From Chlorops oryzae (lineage: Eukaryota; Arthropoda; Insecta; Diptera; Chloropidae), in NCBI GenBank assembly GCA_020466095.1, contig CM035806.1:12707724-12771723 (forward strand): a stretch of DNA of 64,000 bases. The letters are read 5' to 3'. Made by a program: the position numbers and the translations under genes. Of this stretch, positions 1 to 10,276 are shown piece after piece. The notes beneath the pieces were generated by a model, which saw nothing but the letters and a program-made list of their open reading frames with translations, was not told where the DNA came from and made no database searches. How positions within the stretch are numbered: the first letter of the stretch is position 1; the number at the start of each line of letters is the position of its first letter.

Positions 1-549
1 GACAACGTCAAGCGAAAACGGTCGTGGTCGAAACACGGTGAACCGGCGGAAACGGTGGCCAAGCCAGGATTGACGGCCAGGAAGGTTTTGCTGTGTGTTT
101 GGTGGGATTGGCAGGGAATTATCTACTATGAGCTGCTCCCATACGGCAAAACTCTTAACTCGGAACTCTACTGTCAACAATTGGACCGTCTGAAGGAAGC
201 AATTGCCCATAAGCGGCCAGCTTTGGCCAATAGGAGAGGAATTGTGTTCCATCAGGACAACGCCAGGCCACACACATCGATAGTGACTCGCCAGAAGCTC
301 CGGGAGTTTGGTTGGGAGGTTCTTCTGCATCCACCTTATAGTCCGGACCTGGCACCAAGTGATTACCATCTGTTCCTGTCCATGGCGAACAATTTTGCTG
401 GTGAAACATTCGCTTCAAGAGAGGCTTCTGAAATTCGACTGTCTCAATTTTTTGCTAATAGGAACGAGGGCTTCTATGAGAGAGGCATAATGAAATTACC
501 TTTAAAATGGCAACAAGTTATCGAACAAAACGGCGCATATTTGACCTAA
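1..549 (+). CDS. mariner transposase, C-terminal 182 residues (partial)
   Basis: The frame is open from base 1 (Asp-Asn-Val-Lys...) to the TAA at 547-549, so the true start is upstream. This is the DDE/D catalytic domain of a mariner transposase, the enzyme that cuts the terminal repeats and pastes the element into TA sites. Two catalytic aspartates are visible: one in HQDNARPH and one in SPDLAPSDYHLF, separated by exactly 34 residues, the D34D spacing that defines mariner. The first catalytic aspartate should lie just left of the window. WWDWQGIIYYELLP and the final IEQNGAYL are also family hallmarks. There is no stop or frameshift in the visible part, so the copy is either young or active. 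It has no functional tie to the downstream genes. Confidence 0.92.
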   Translation, partial: DNVKRKRSWSKHGEPAETVAKPGLTARKVLLCVWWDWQGIIYYELLPYGKTLNSELYCQQLDRLKEAIAHKRPALANRRGIVFHQDNARPHTSIVTRQKLREFGWEVLLHPPYSPDLAPSDYHLFLSMANNFAGETFASREASEIRLSQFFANRNEGFYERGIMKLPLKWQQVIEQNGAYLT

Positions 550-626
550 ATCGGGTCATTCTAACTATCTTAAATAAAGCCCTCAATTTAATGCAAAAAT
601 AATGGATTTCTTTTTACTACACCTAA
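1..626 (+). mobile_element. mariner-family transposon, 3' part including its right terminal inverted repeat
   Basis: The left end of the element lies outside the window. The right end is recognisable: read on the minus strand it begins TTAGGTGTAGTAAAAAGAAA, which resembles the TTAGGTGTGC ends of cecropia/Hsmar1-type mariners, and it is followed by TA at 627-628, the expected target dinucleotide. Between the stop codon and the repeat are about 75 bp of AT-rich 3' untranslated sequence. The subfamily assignment rests on remembered end and protein similarity. Confidence 0.9.
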
Positions 627-1175
627 TATTTTGAAATGTTTTATTATTATCTACCTAAGTATTCACAAAAAAAAAAAAAAAAAAAAAAATTACGCCCGCC
701 GCAGCGGGGATTGAACCCGCCTACATCGGATTGTTACTGCTTGTTTAGGCGAACGAATTCCAGCAATTTTGGATTATTGTGTTCTCAAGATCATTGATTC
801 ATGCATAGTAGGGAAGATATGTTTCATGGGCTCTCAAGCATCAATCAAACATTTTTTGTCTATGCATGAATTCCTATGATAAGCCTGTATAAAAAAGAAA
901 TGAAAAGGCATGGAAGGTTGGCATGCATGCAAAGCACCCTTAAGAGGCATGATTCATGCATCTTTCATGAATATTTTTACAACTGGGTTAATACTAAAAG
1001 AAACTTTTCCGAGATTTGATCGGTTTTCAGACATTGCATACTCCGTGGACAAAGGTGTATTAAATTTCTCGATACTTGTGTACAGCCAAAAGCAGTGGGT
1101 ATGGGACATCATACATTGTTTGAATAAAAATGATGAGTTTTACCAACTGAATCAATTGAGCCATGCTAAATAATT
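627..1175. repeat. A-tract, tRNA-like segment and an array of TTCATGCAT motifs
   Basis: A 23-bp A-run (667-689) precedes a tRNA-like segment on the minus strand. After it, TTCATGCAT and its complement recur at about 800, 867, 923 and 951-970, with partial copies such as TTTCATG. This resembles the subterminal motif arrays of other elements in the window, but I cannot find a matching pair of ends, so the boundaries are open. Confidence 0.45.
691..765 (-). repeat. tRNA-like (SINE-type) segment
   Basis: The reverse complement carries a good pol III B box (GGGTTCAATCCCCGC) and runs into a long T tract after the tRNA-like 3' part. The A box is weak. It is probably a tRNA-derived SINE-type insert, not a functional tRNA gene, since no cloverleaf with a clean acceptor stem is apparent. 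Confidence 0.5.
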
Positions 1176-1512
1176 GTGGTCCTCATGCAGGTTCGCATAT
1201 TTTACGAAGTGCGAAACTTTGCGACATGAAAAATGAACTGTCAAAATTTGGTATGGAAGAAATTTTACGAATTGTGACAAACTTTCCCATCGGTTTTTGC
1301 TTTGCAAAACGTCGTTAGCTACTTCGCATAATACAGATTTGGATCGGGCATACACGGCCAATCGCATTCGATATGCCTAGGACTTATGGTACAAATGGTA
1401 TTAAAACTTAATTTGAATAAGAAACGAACAGTTTGAAGATAGATAAAAACATTAATTTACGGAAAACCAATCAATTTTTCGAAGGCTTTTTGCGAACCTG
1501 CATGAGGACCAC
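1176..1512. mobile_element. inverted-repeat element with GTGGTCCTCATGCAGGTTCG ends
   Basis: The left end GTGGTCCTCATGCAGGTTCG is the exact inverse of the right end at about 1491-1512. Flanks are TT on the left and TA on the right, close to a TA duplication. TTCGCA/TTTGCGA-like motifs recur inside. A diverged relative lies at 38420-38545. No coding potential is seen. Confidence 0.75.
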
Positions 1513-2860
1513 TAATGTAAAACGCAAATAGTTTCAGTAATAATTTATATTAGGTACCAATTAGAGTCAGTTTCAATGTCGTAACTGGTCAAAAGGGCCC
1601 ATGTCTTCGACGTGAACGTTTTAATCAGCTTTGATTGACCAGTTAAAAACGAAAAATAGTTGTTAAAGTTAATGTGGGAAAAGCAAATTATATATCATTT
1701 CTAAAACTGGAAATTACGGGCTGTAATCTCAAACAGCTGGTTTTTGTTTACACCACCGCTGGAAAAAAAATCAGTTACGCAATTTTTATTGCTAATAAAA
1801 TCAAGGTTGCATTTCAGCAGTATTGGCGTACATATATAAAATACTGCTACACAGCCAGAAAGAATATTTGTTAAGTTGTCTAATTTATACCTCCATTTAA
1901 TTTGATGTTTTAGGTAAATTTTTCATTTTCCGATTTTGTGTACGGTGTTTGTGGTATTTATTATAAATTCCCGCTTACATTTCGATGGATCTCTTCTTGG
2001 ATAAAATCTATAGAGAAATCTTCTAAGCTTTGTTTTGATTTGGGCAGGACATTTTATGGTGTTTTATTGTTTTTTTTTTTCGTTTTAAATTAAAGTATTT
2101 ATTTCAATTCCTATATTTTTGATAAATCTGCCGCTAACCCAACATTTAATTTGACTCTTTCAGCTGTGGTATTTAGTATAGGTAACAATTATCTATTCTA
2201 AGTGGTTTATAATTGGTTTTTTCCGCCATCGTTCGATTTGGCTAACTTTTATACGTTTTGAGCCATTTTTATTGATCGTGCGCGATGAAACTTTTTGCGC
2301 AATCGGTCGACCATTATTTTTTTTCCAAACAGGTGCAGCTTTGTTTATAAAATCAATAGAAAAAAAAAACGCACTGTGAAAGAGTTAAGTACATATATCT
2401 AAAATATCACATTCTTTTCATATTGAAAAGTTAACTTAATGTGTACGAGAGCAGCGTCAATTACGCCTGGATTTGCCCATATTTAATGCAAAAAAAAAAA
2501 AAAATCGATGAATAATTGATTCGTTCATGTCGAAAGCCTCATAAGTCATTCTATTTGAATTTTACAAGAATCAATAAAAACTCTTTCATGCACGAGCCAA
2601 TGAGTTTAAAAGGACGTTTTCTCTATCCATAATTGGGTATTCGGCATTTGAGTACTATGAAATTTTACTAGCGAATATCCTTTACACTTTATTAATGTGA
2701 TGAAAAAAAAACCAGAAAACTGTTCTTGACTTATGTTGTTTTTTTTTTTTTGTATTTATATGGGATATTTTAACAAAAACAAAATGGTAGTAACCATATT
2801 TTTTAGTTCACATTATTGAAATTTATACCTAAAAATAATCTATCAACTATTTAAGTGTAG
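1513..2860. other. AT-rich DNA without recognisable features
   Basis: I find no gene, splice-like exon or bounded repeat here. There are only homopolymer runs of A and T and scattered short repeats. The small open frames have no family likeness. Confidence 0.6.
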
Positions 2861-3310
2861 AGGCAGCAGGCCCCTTCGCACGGGTCACGGGCTTGATGGC
2901 CCCGCATGAGTCTTCTGAGTCGCGGTGCTAGCCAACTGCCCCAGTCAAATCATGCAGACTGGTAAATAAATGTATGAAGCGGGACCCGGCCGCGGGTTTA
3001 TTGTAGGGAGCGTCACCTTTGACGAATTTTGGGCCCTACCCCGAAGTAATGTCACAGCGTTTCCAGGGTAGAAATCCCAACTAAAAGATATGGGAATGTT
3101 TTTTAGTGGAATCACCATACACCCAGCAATCACGGATGCTGACAGTCCGAAAGGATTTTTGACCTTGTCGCCGAAAAAAAAATACTTACGTGTATCTTTT
3201 TGTTGTGTTTCAATATTTTGAAGGTGTACAATCACATTCTCAATCATTTTTGTCTGGATTATCTTCGAAATTCGCTCCCATCGCATAGTGGGTTGCATGG
3301 ACCACAAAAC
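2861..3310. repeat. GC-richer patch, possible degraded retroelement
   Basis: The stretch is clearly richer in G and C than its AT-rich surroundings (for example around 2865-3060) and has no sustained reading frame of known type. By composition it resembles the block at 4591-5018, which suggests a degraded retrotransposon piece. This is inference only. Confidence 0.3.
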
Positions 3311-3947
3311 GAGGATTAATTCAAAAAACCAAAAGGATTTTTCATAAACGATTTTGGTACACGGTTAAAGTGCATAGATGGCTAGTAATTTTTTGTTATT
3401 TTCATTTAAAAATTTGAAAAGGAAAACAATTTCTGTGTAAATATTTCGGCATGGAACCTTCAACTTCAGGTAATTTTCTTTGTTTGGAATAAAAAACATT
3501 TTTTTTTTTTTTTATATTTGTGTATATTTTTTCAAAAAGAGACTAAAAATATAGAATTTCTCAAGTTCATGAAGACTTTCAAAAGTGAATTGGGCCGAAT
3601 TGGGTAAAAGTGGTGATAAACAAATAAAATTATTAGTTTTTTGTTTTAAAATCCGAAATAAAAAGTTTCGCATCTTTGCGCGAATTTAAGAAAATACAGT
3701 TTTTGTGAAACAAATCGCATCAAAAAAATTGTATTTTCTATTAAATTGCTTTACTCGTATGAGACATATGGGACGTATACGTAATGTAACTGCCTACAAT
3801 TTTTTTGAAAATAACATTGCTCATACGTCAATTTGTAAAAATTTTAATTATAATTTTTTTTCTTGCAAGAAATAACAATTACATAAATTCCCGCTGGGAA
3901 GATGTTTTTGAAATGACCGAATCAATAATTGATAGCACTGTGAAAAC
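3311..3947. other. AT-rich DNA, nothing recognised
   Basis: Short A and T runs only. No gene or bounded element is seen. Confidence 0.55.
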
Positions 3948-4189
3948 CAGGGCTCGGATTTTGTTGAATTTTATAAATTTAAAGCATACTTTATGGAGTA
4001 AAAATTTTTTCAGCTCACATAAAGCGAAGTTTCAAATCGATTTTTAACTTCAATATGAATTCTTTTGTGGTAAGAAAAGCGATGTAAACTTCAACTTCAC
4101 CGAACTTATTCGAAAAATGTAAGTAAGAAAAATGTTTGCCCCATAAAGTATGCTTTAAAATATTAAAAGTCAACAAAATCCGAGCCCAA
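3948..4189. mobile_element. hAT-type MITE, copy 1 of a three-copy family
   Basis: It begins CAGGGCTCGGATTTTGTTGA and ends with the inverse sequence, though the last two bases are altered. Flanking 8-bp sequences GTGAAAAC and GTGATAAC match at 7 of 8 positions, the target duplication length of hAT transposons. The arms share the AAAGCATACTTTA block with the copies at 46903 and 58408. It is non-coding. Confidence 0.85.
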
Positions 4190-4208
4190 GTGATAACTAT
4201 CCAAAAAT

Positions 4209-5173
4209 CAGACTGACCTGAATATAAAAGGTTTCCCCCTAGTTCGGCCACGGGGAATCAAACAGCATCATTAGTTTTTTGAGTTACACTTACGGTTTCA
4301 TACAAAAAATTTATTATCTTTTGAACTCCAGCTTTTGTCCCATTTCTGTATATCAGTTGAAGATTGGTATTCTTAATTAATTTTTTGTTAGTATTTTAAC
4401 GTATTTTGTAGCATACTTCAGGGACTTTTCATATAAAAAATAAAAAATTTAAAAAAAATAGTAGATGAGTAGATAATATTTGAGTTTTAAATGGGTAAAG
4501 CTCTCTAATACGGGATTTTATCATAACGGTGTTTTCGGAAGAATTACTTCGCATATCTCAGAGAACACTTTGATGTTTGATTAAGAATACCTGCCCGTCC
4601 GGTGATGGGGTTAGAATTATCCCGGGGTAAGGCATGCCTGTCGGAGAAGGCGACTAAAATCCGGCTGGTAGGCGGATGTTAACGCACATCCGCTGAGGTC
4701 TAGCCAAGTAGGCCAGCCTTGTAAAAGGAAGTTCGGTTATCTTAAACGACCAGCTGTCTGATGATCAACTAGGTCATGTCTCTGGCCGATCATTAGTCGC
4801 CAGATGACCGCGCGGGGGTGAACTAAAACATCCTGGGACATCAAAGGCTGTGTGTAAGGGATGAATGTTTCTGCTTGATGTGTAAGGATGCACGAATGGT
4901 CATGCATTGCGCGTAAGCATGAATACCGGACCACAAAAAACCCTCCTTAACTGGAGTAGCTGTGGGGTAGAACAGCTCAAGCAGCAAACTCAGGATACCG
5001 GGCGCCCGCCTGTACTAATCTTCAACTCATACAAAGAAATGCGCCAAAAACTGGATTAAAAAACTGAAAAATTTTTTTTTGTATCAAACCGTAATTTAAG
5101 ATCAAAAGACTTATGCGCAGTTTGATCCCCCATGGCGAAAATGGGGGGAAATCGTTGGATCCAGGTCAGTCTG
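4209..5173. mobile_element. long inverted-repeat element interrupted by a GC-rich insertion
   Basis: CAGACTGACCTG at 4209 is answered by its inverse at 5162-5173. The inversion continues inward for over 100 bp with scattered mismatches: CCCC-rich block, ATCAAAC, CGGTTTSATACAAAAAA and GTTGAAGATT all occur on both sides. No clear target duplication is visible in the A-rich flanks. The centre is filled by the separate block at 4591-5018. Confidence 0.6.
4591..5018. repeat. GC-rich retroelement-like block inside the inverted repeat
   Basis: This block is compositionally foreign to its surroundings. It contains GGTAAGGCATGCCTGTCGG followed by AAGGCGACTAAAATCC, a pattern I associate with untranslated regions of insect non-LTR retrotransposons. 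No reverse transcriptase frame is present. The class assignment is tentative. Confidence 0.35.
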
Positions 5174-6640
5174 AAAAAATGTTTGAAAAAAAAAAAACTT
5201 GCACAGTGTAATTACAATGATGTGGACCAATACAAAATTAAAAACTATACCTATGAAATTCTCTCCCAAATGAGCAAATAGAGTGCTGGCGTTATGAAAT
5301 TGTTCTGGGTCTATAGAACAAACGCTTTAAAGGTTCCCGTCTCGACTCCCGCCGATCACAAATTGAAATTCAAATTTAATATTAAATTCAAAATTGCCGC
5401 TTATGGCTCTCGCATGTGCCTTTGTGAATTCAGATGGAAGTTGCATATTTTTGTTCTCATCAAGGTAAAGGGAGTGCGAAAAAAAGTTGTAGGAAAAAAA
5501 CGCACTACGATTGAATTCATTTCCATTTTTATTGCTGGTTCACCATAAATTTGCGTGCGAAGAAAATTTCTTTGACATATAGAAACTGCCGTAGTTAGCA
5601 CATGCTGAGGTGGTTTTTTTTTTGTTTTTTGCTCATGCATTTCGATTTTTTTATAAAAAATTTTCCATGATGCATTTTGAGGGGGAATTTTTGTAATTTT
5701 TTTAAAAATATTTTTTATTCATTATTATTTCTTTTGCTTCAACTTGGCGTATTTAACATGTGCTAGGTACTCTGGACGCTATTCTTTTTTATTACTAGTT
5801 CTTTTTTAATAGTAGTTATTTCCTTAGCAATTTTCCAACGCTTTTTTTCTCTACATTTCGTTGTCATAAGTATGAAGAAGACATGAAATTGTGGACGTTA
5901 TCGTCATTATAGACGGTCGGTGCTGCATCAGTAGCGAAAGCAGCGCAATATTTTCCACAAATTGTTGCAAAATAAAGTGCAAGGTAGTCGAAATCGATAA
6001 AATCGATTCCATGAACGCCAGACTGTTCTTATATATGTAAAGATTTTATATATATATATATGTAAGTTTATTTGGTTGCTGTATATCCATATAAGCCAGA
6101 ATATAACGTAAATGCATGCCATATGCATCTAAGGTTCTCGGCCGCGCATTAGACTCGCTGTCTGACTGTCTCTTTGGCTTAAATGAATGCCTGACTGATT
6201 GTCTGACGATTATGTCTTGCTCGTTCTTTTGCACCTTATGAAAATAAGACGAGTTTGCAAACTGCTTTCCCTTTCACTTTCCCTTTCTTTTTTATATTTT
6301 TGATTTTTTTTATATTTTTTTTGCCATATTCTTCATATATTTCTGTTTCAGTCTTCAAAAGCAATCATAGCCAGTAGCATTCGCAAAGAGTCGGTTTCAT
6401 TTAATTTTTAATAAGCACGTAATGTTCTGAACGAGCAACGGAGATTGTGGAGTACGGAAAACGAATATTTGCGAGAGTACCGTTTCCGGATTGCGTAGTG
6501 TAAAATGTAGTTGCAGTAATTTGAGTGTATTCACGTTTATGTGTGTGCGTTTGTGTGTGAAGAACAGGGCAACTAATTAATGCATATACAAGTATTTAAA
6601 ATAAGCAAACACACGCACGCACACACACACATCGTCTCAA
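5174..6640. other. AT-rich DNA with no recognised gene
   Basis: Homopolymer runs, a short (TA)n at about 6048-6060 and a (CA)n tract at about 6608-6632. The open frames are short and lack family signatures. Confidence 0.5.
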
Positions 6641-7095
6641 CCCAGCAAACATATTCGGACCACTCAGAAATATGAGTCCGATATATAAAGTAAATAAGAA
6701 AAATTAAAAAAAAAAGATTCTCTTTTACTTGCGCACTTGACGATAAGAGGGAGATATCTGAGGTTCAACTCCCACACAGGGGCGAGAAAACAAAAAGACA
6801 TTGAAAGAAAACTCTTTGAAATTATGAATCCATTTAAACCGAGAAATGTGTGTGCATCTATCAGTGATCTATTTTGAGCTAATAAATAGTGCGGAGTGCG
6901 GAGTGCGGAAGGAGTCATACATATATCACTCTTATATGGGCTCCTTAAGTATATGATTTCGGACTCATATAGGAAGACCTGCCATAAAAGGAAAAAACGC
7001 TCTTTAAGACTCTTGAAAATGAGTTCGTTATGAAGGCTCCGACCCCAAATACGGAGTCATAAATGATTCTTTTCGAATTTAGAATGTTTGCTGGG
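6641..7095. mobile_element. CCCAGC-ended element 1 (motif ATGAGTCC)
   Basis: Perfect 12-bp terminal inverted repeats: CCCAGCAAACAT at the left end and its exact inverse at 7084-7095. The flanking dinucleotide is AA on both sides. Both arms contain repeated ATGAGTCC/GGACTCAT-type motifs. A B-box-like GAGGTTCAACTCCCA sits near 6760. The element is 455 bp and non-coding. It belongs with the elements at 12539, 30370, 34587 and 59774 by ends and flank type. Its superfamily is not known to me. Confidence 0.8.
6730..6790 (+). repeat. weak tRNA-like segment inside CCCAGC element 1
   Basis: A B-box match, GGTTCAACTCC, is present, but there is no convincing A box and no T-run terminator follows. It is reported because the same position in sister elements carries much clearer tRNA-like segments. 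Confidence 0.3.
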
Positions 7096-9918
7096 AAGTA
7101 CTCAAAGAATATCAGTGAGTAGATTGCTATGTACGGCGATAAAGAAACCCCATAGAGGTCATAAAATATATTGAAAATTGCCACAATTTAACGAGATTTC
7201 CGTAATAGAAATAACCAAAGTGGAACAACAAAACGTTCGGTAAGCAACAAATACAAAAACAACAATCGAAATAATAACGACGACAACAACAACAATAAAC
7301 TCGAACAACAACGATCAACTCACTAACCGACTTAAATGACAGAAACACGAACCTACATACACACACACATAAATGCTGAAATGGTCTAATAGTGTAGAGC
7401 CCTGCTTGGCCACCATTAATTCAAAAGCTCACAGAACTCACAAATATGAACATGATTACTAAGAACGCAACGCCTTAGTTTTCGTTGGGCCCTTCTTGTT
7501 AATGCGCTCTCCACCCGCCGAATCAGGTCACTGAAAACATGTTTTGCAATTTTCTATATGGCACAGGAAAGCTCTTAAATGCTATTTTATATGTATTGTA
7601 CGCGTGTGTGCTTATGTGCTTATTGTGGCATGGAGACTCGCACACACGCACGTACACACACACACACACGCACGTTATAATTTCGTATAATTTCTGCAGA
7701 GTCAAATATTTAAATTACTTTTCGTCACATAAATTAAGGCGCCCTGAGCGCGACTTCACATGCCTTCGATGTCACTTTGAACTACATACGTTTTATCCTC
7801 CTTTGGGGCGGTGTGTTTTAATATACTGTTAAAACCACAACAGCAACCCTTTCTACAAAAAAAAAAAAGAGAACAAAAAAAAAATAAAAAAAATTAAGAA
7901 TGACTGTAGTTTTGTTTTTGGTTTTTCTCCTTCCTTGGTTTGCAACAACAACCAAGCTATTACGAGAAAGTGTATTTTGTATTTTATGTGCTGTCCTTGA
8001 CAAAAGTTATTGAAAGTAACAATATGAGAGTCTTCGCCCTTTCCCGTTACATGACAAAACGCATTGCTATGACACATTCGAAATCCCAGTAATATCCTTT
8101 CATTCGCCCAAGATGATATTTTCCATACTTTCACTTTACTGTATTTCACTGCTGACAAATGTATCTCTACGTTACGATACCGCGTATGCGGGTCGACAAC
8201 GATGACGACAACAACAACAACGATGACGACGACGACGACAGTGACGATGAATCGGGGTTTCAATTTAACTTTGCATGTCATTTGGGGCAACATTTTCGGG
8301 AAAAATAACCTCTCGCCTAAGCTCGATGAATTTTAAATAACCTAATGAAACAATCTTATTTTATGTTTTTCATCGTCCGTACTTCATTCAATTTCGTAGT
8401 TCTGAATTCTTGAGATTTCTCAAACTCTAAGCCTACGTAATTCTTTTGATGAAGGTAAAATCCATACGAAATCCTCTCTAATCTCGACTATTATTATTTT
8501 TATTATTATTATTTTTTGGTTTCATTATTAAAATTTCGATTTCCGTCAGACGAAATTGTGTCCTTTCGGGAAAGCAAAATTCATCCGCCTCTGGTCTTAA
8601 ATGTATTTAAGTAAAATAAAGAAGCGTGCCCTCATCCACAGCCCTGTAGCGGTATGAGCGCGTGCTTTATTTCGATTAGCGCACGAAAGGCGCAAAACAC
8701 GAGAATATGAAGCCATCGCCAGTCGCTCGGAAGTTGGCGAGGGAAAGTGTCAATTAAACTATGGGAATTCGCTAGGATGTAGCATGCATGCTCCAACTCT
8801 GCCAGAAGCAGCAAAGAAAAAAAGAAAACGGCATGAAATTTTACTCAAAATGCCAACAGCAAACGAAATAAATAATAAAAACGCCATTTAAAAGCGAGAA
8901 AAAAACATGAAATTCGAAGAAGAAAAAACGCTCTTGGTACACTTTATTGTTGTTGATGTCGCCATTTTCGCTTTTAATCGTTGTTGTAAGAATTTATGAA
9001 TTACCGTTTCCAAGTCATCGTTGTCGTCGATCGACATTTTAAATCATTCCAAGTCATGGGAACCCTAGCTGCAAAAAAAAAAAAAAAAAAAAACAAAAAA
9101 TTATAAATGTTCGTTTATATTACATTGTATGGAATTGGCACAACGGGTCGTATACTTAACGGATTGACTCGCGTGCTGCGAGGTTATCTGCATGCTGCTC
9201 ATACGACACCATAGCTCCTTCGAGCTTTCTCCACTGCTGGGCACTGTGATTATGTTCCTAATGCACTTCCATTGTTTTTGCAATTTCTTTTGTGTTCTTT
9301 TTTTTTGGTTTTTTTTTTCCTTCCTTTCCTTCAAATTCAATTTATGTGCATGTGTATGCCTGCGCGCATGAGTATGTAGGAAATGGAAATGGCTCTTGAT
9401 CATTTCGTGTATGTTAAATGCCAAATAATAAATAAACACATGCGTGATTGGAAGTGCTGGCTGTTCTGGAAAATGAGCCCAAAAGTGGAGAGAGGCAAAA
9501 AAAAAAACAAACAATTTATTTTTCTTTTTTAATTGAAAATCATCGAAAATAAACTTTTCGGCAATGCCAAATTCAATATTTCAAGATCAATAGGCATAGA
9601 TAAATAAATAGATCGTAAAGCCGTCGGGGGTATTGAATATTGTTTGTTTCTTTTTTTGTTCTTTCTTAGCATCGAATTTGTTTCACTTTCAATTGGAATC
9701 AATGTTGTCTTTGAAAGATTGCTGAAAATCGATGAGAAAAGAACGCATCGAAAGATTAACACAAAACAGATTTAAGAATTTCAAAATTCCATCAAAAAAA
9801 AAAATTTATTATTTCAATTTTATTTGGAAAGATGGTTTATTTTTCGAATGATCGGAAATATTTCATTGAATTTCTATTAAAGTTTTTCATGATCTCTTAT
9901 TTTGATTATCGAATAGAG
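7096..9918. other. gene-free stretch with microsatellites
   Basis: It contains CA/GT microsatellites near 7640-7672, GAC/CAA triplet runs near 8205-8245 and A-runs at 7857-7892 and 9073-9090. I see no exon with plausible splice sites and coding bias, and no bounded transposon. Confidence 0.5.
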
Positions 9919-10276
9919 TAGTGATGTCACGAATATTGATTTGGCCGATCACCGAATACCGAATAATCGGCCGAACAATGAATATTCTGTACGTGGTATA
10001 AACAACTCTTGACCATTTGGTGTCAAAAAAAAAGATGCCACTGAAAAATTTACTTACTGTTTTTAATGTTTCTAGAGAAAATTCGAATAAAGCTAGTATA
10101 TATTAAATATTTCTTAAGATTAAAAGGCATATCTGCTGATATTTTTCATAGCTTATTTCTTCTATTCGGTATTTTGCCGAGTATTATATTAACTTTTCGT
10201 TCGAATACCGCATATTGAAAACAGAGGCCGAAAAGGCCGATTACCAAATAATGACCAAATATTCGTGTCATCACTA
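9919..10276. mobile_element. hAT-type MITE with CCGAATA motifs
   Basis: The left end TAGTGATGTCACGAATATT matches the inverse of the right end with one difference. The 8-bp flanks GAATAGAG and GAATATAG differ at one base, as expected of an older hAT insertion. The arms carry CCGAATA/CGGCCGA motifs in both orientations (9951-9978 and 10201-10250). It is 358 bp and non-coding. Confidence 0.85.
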
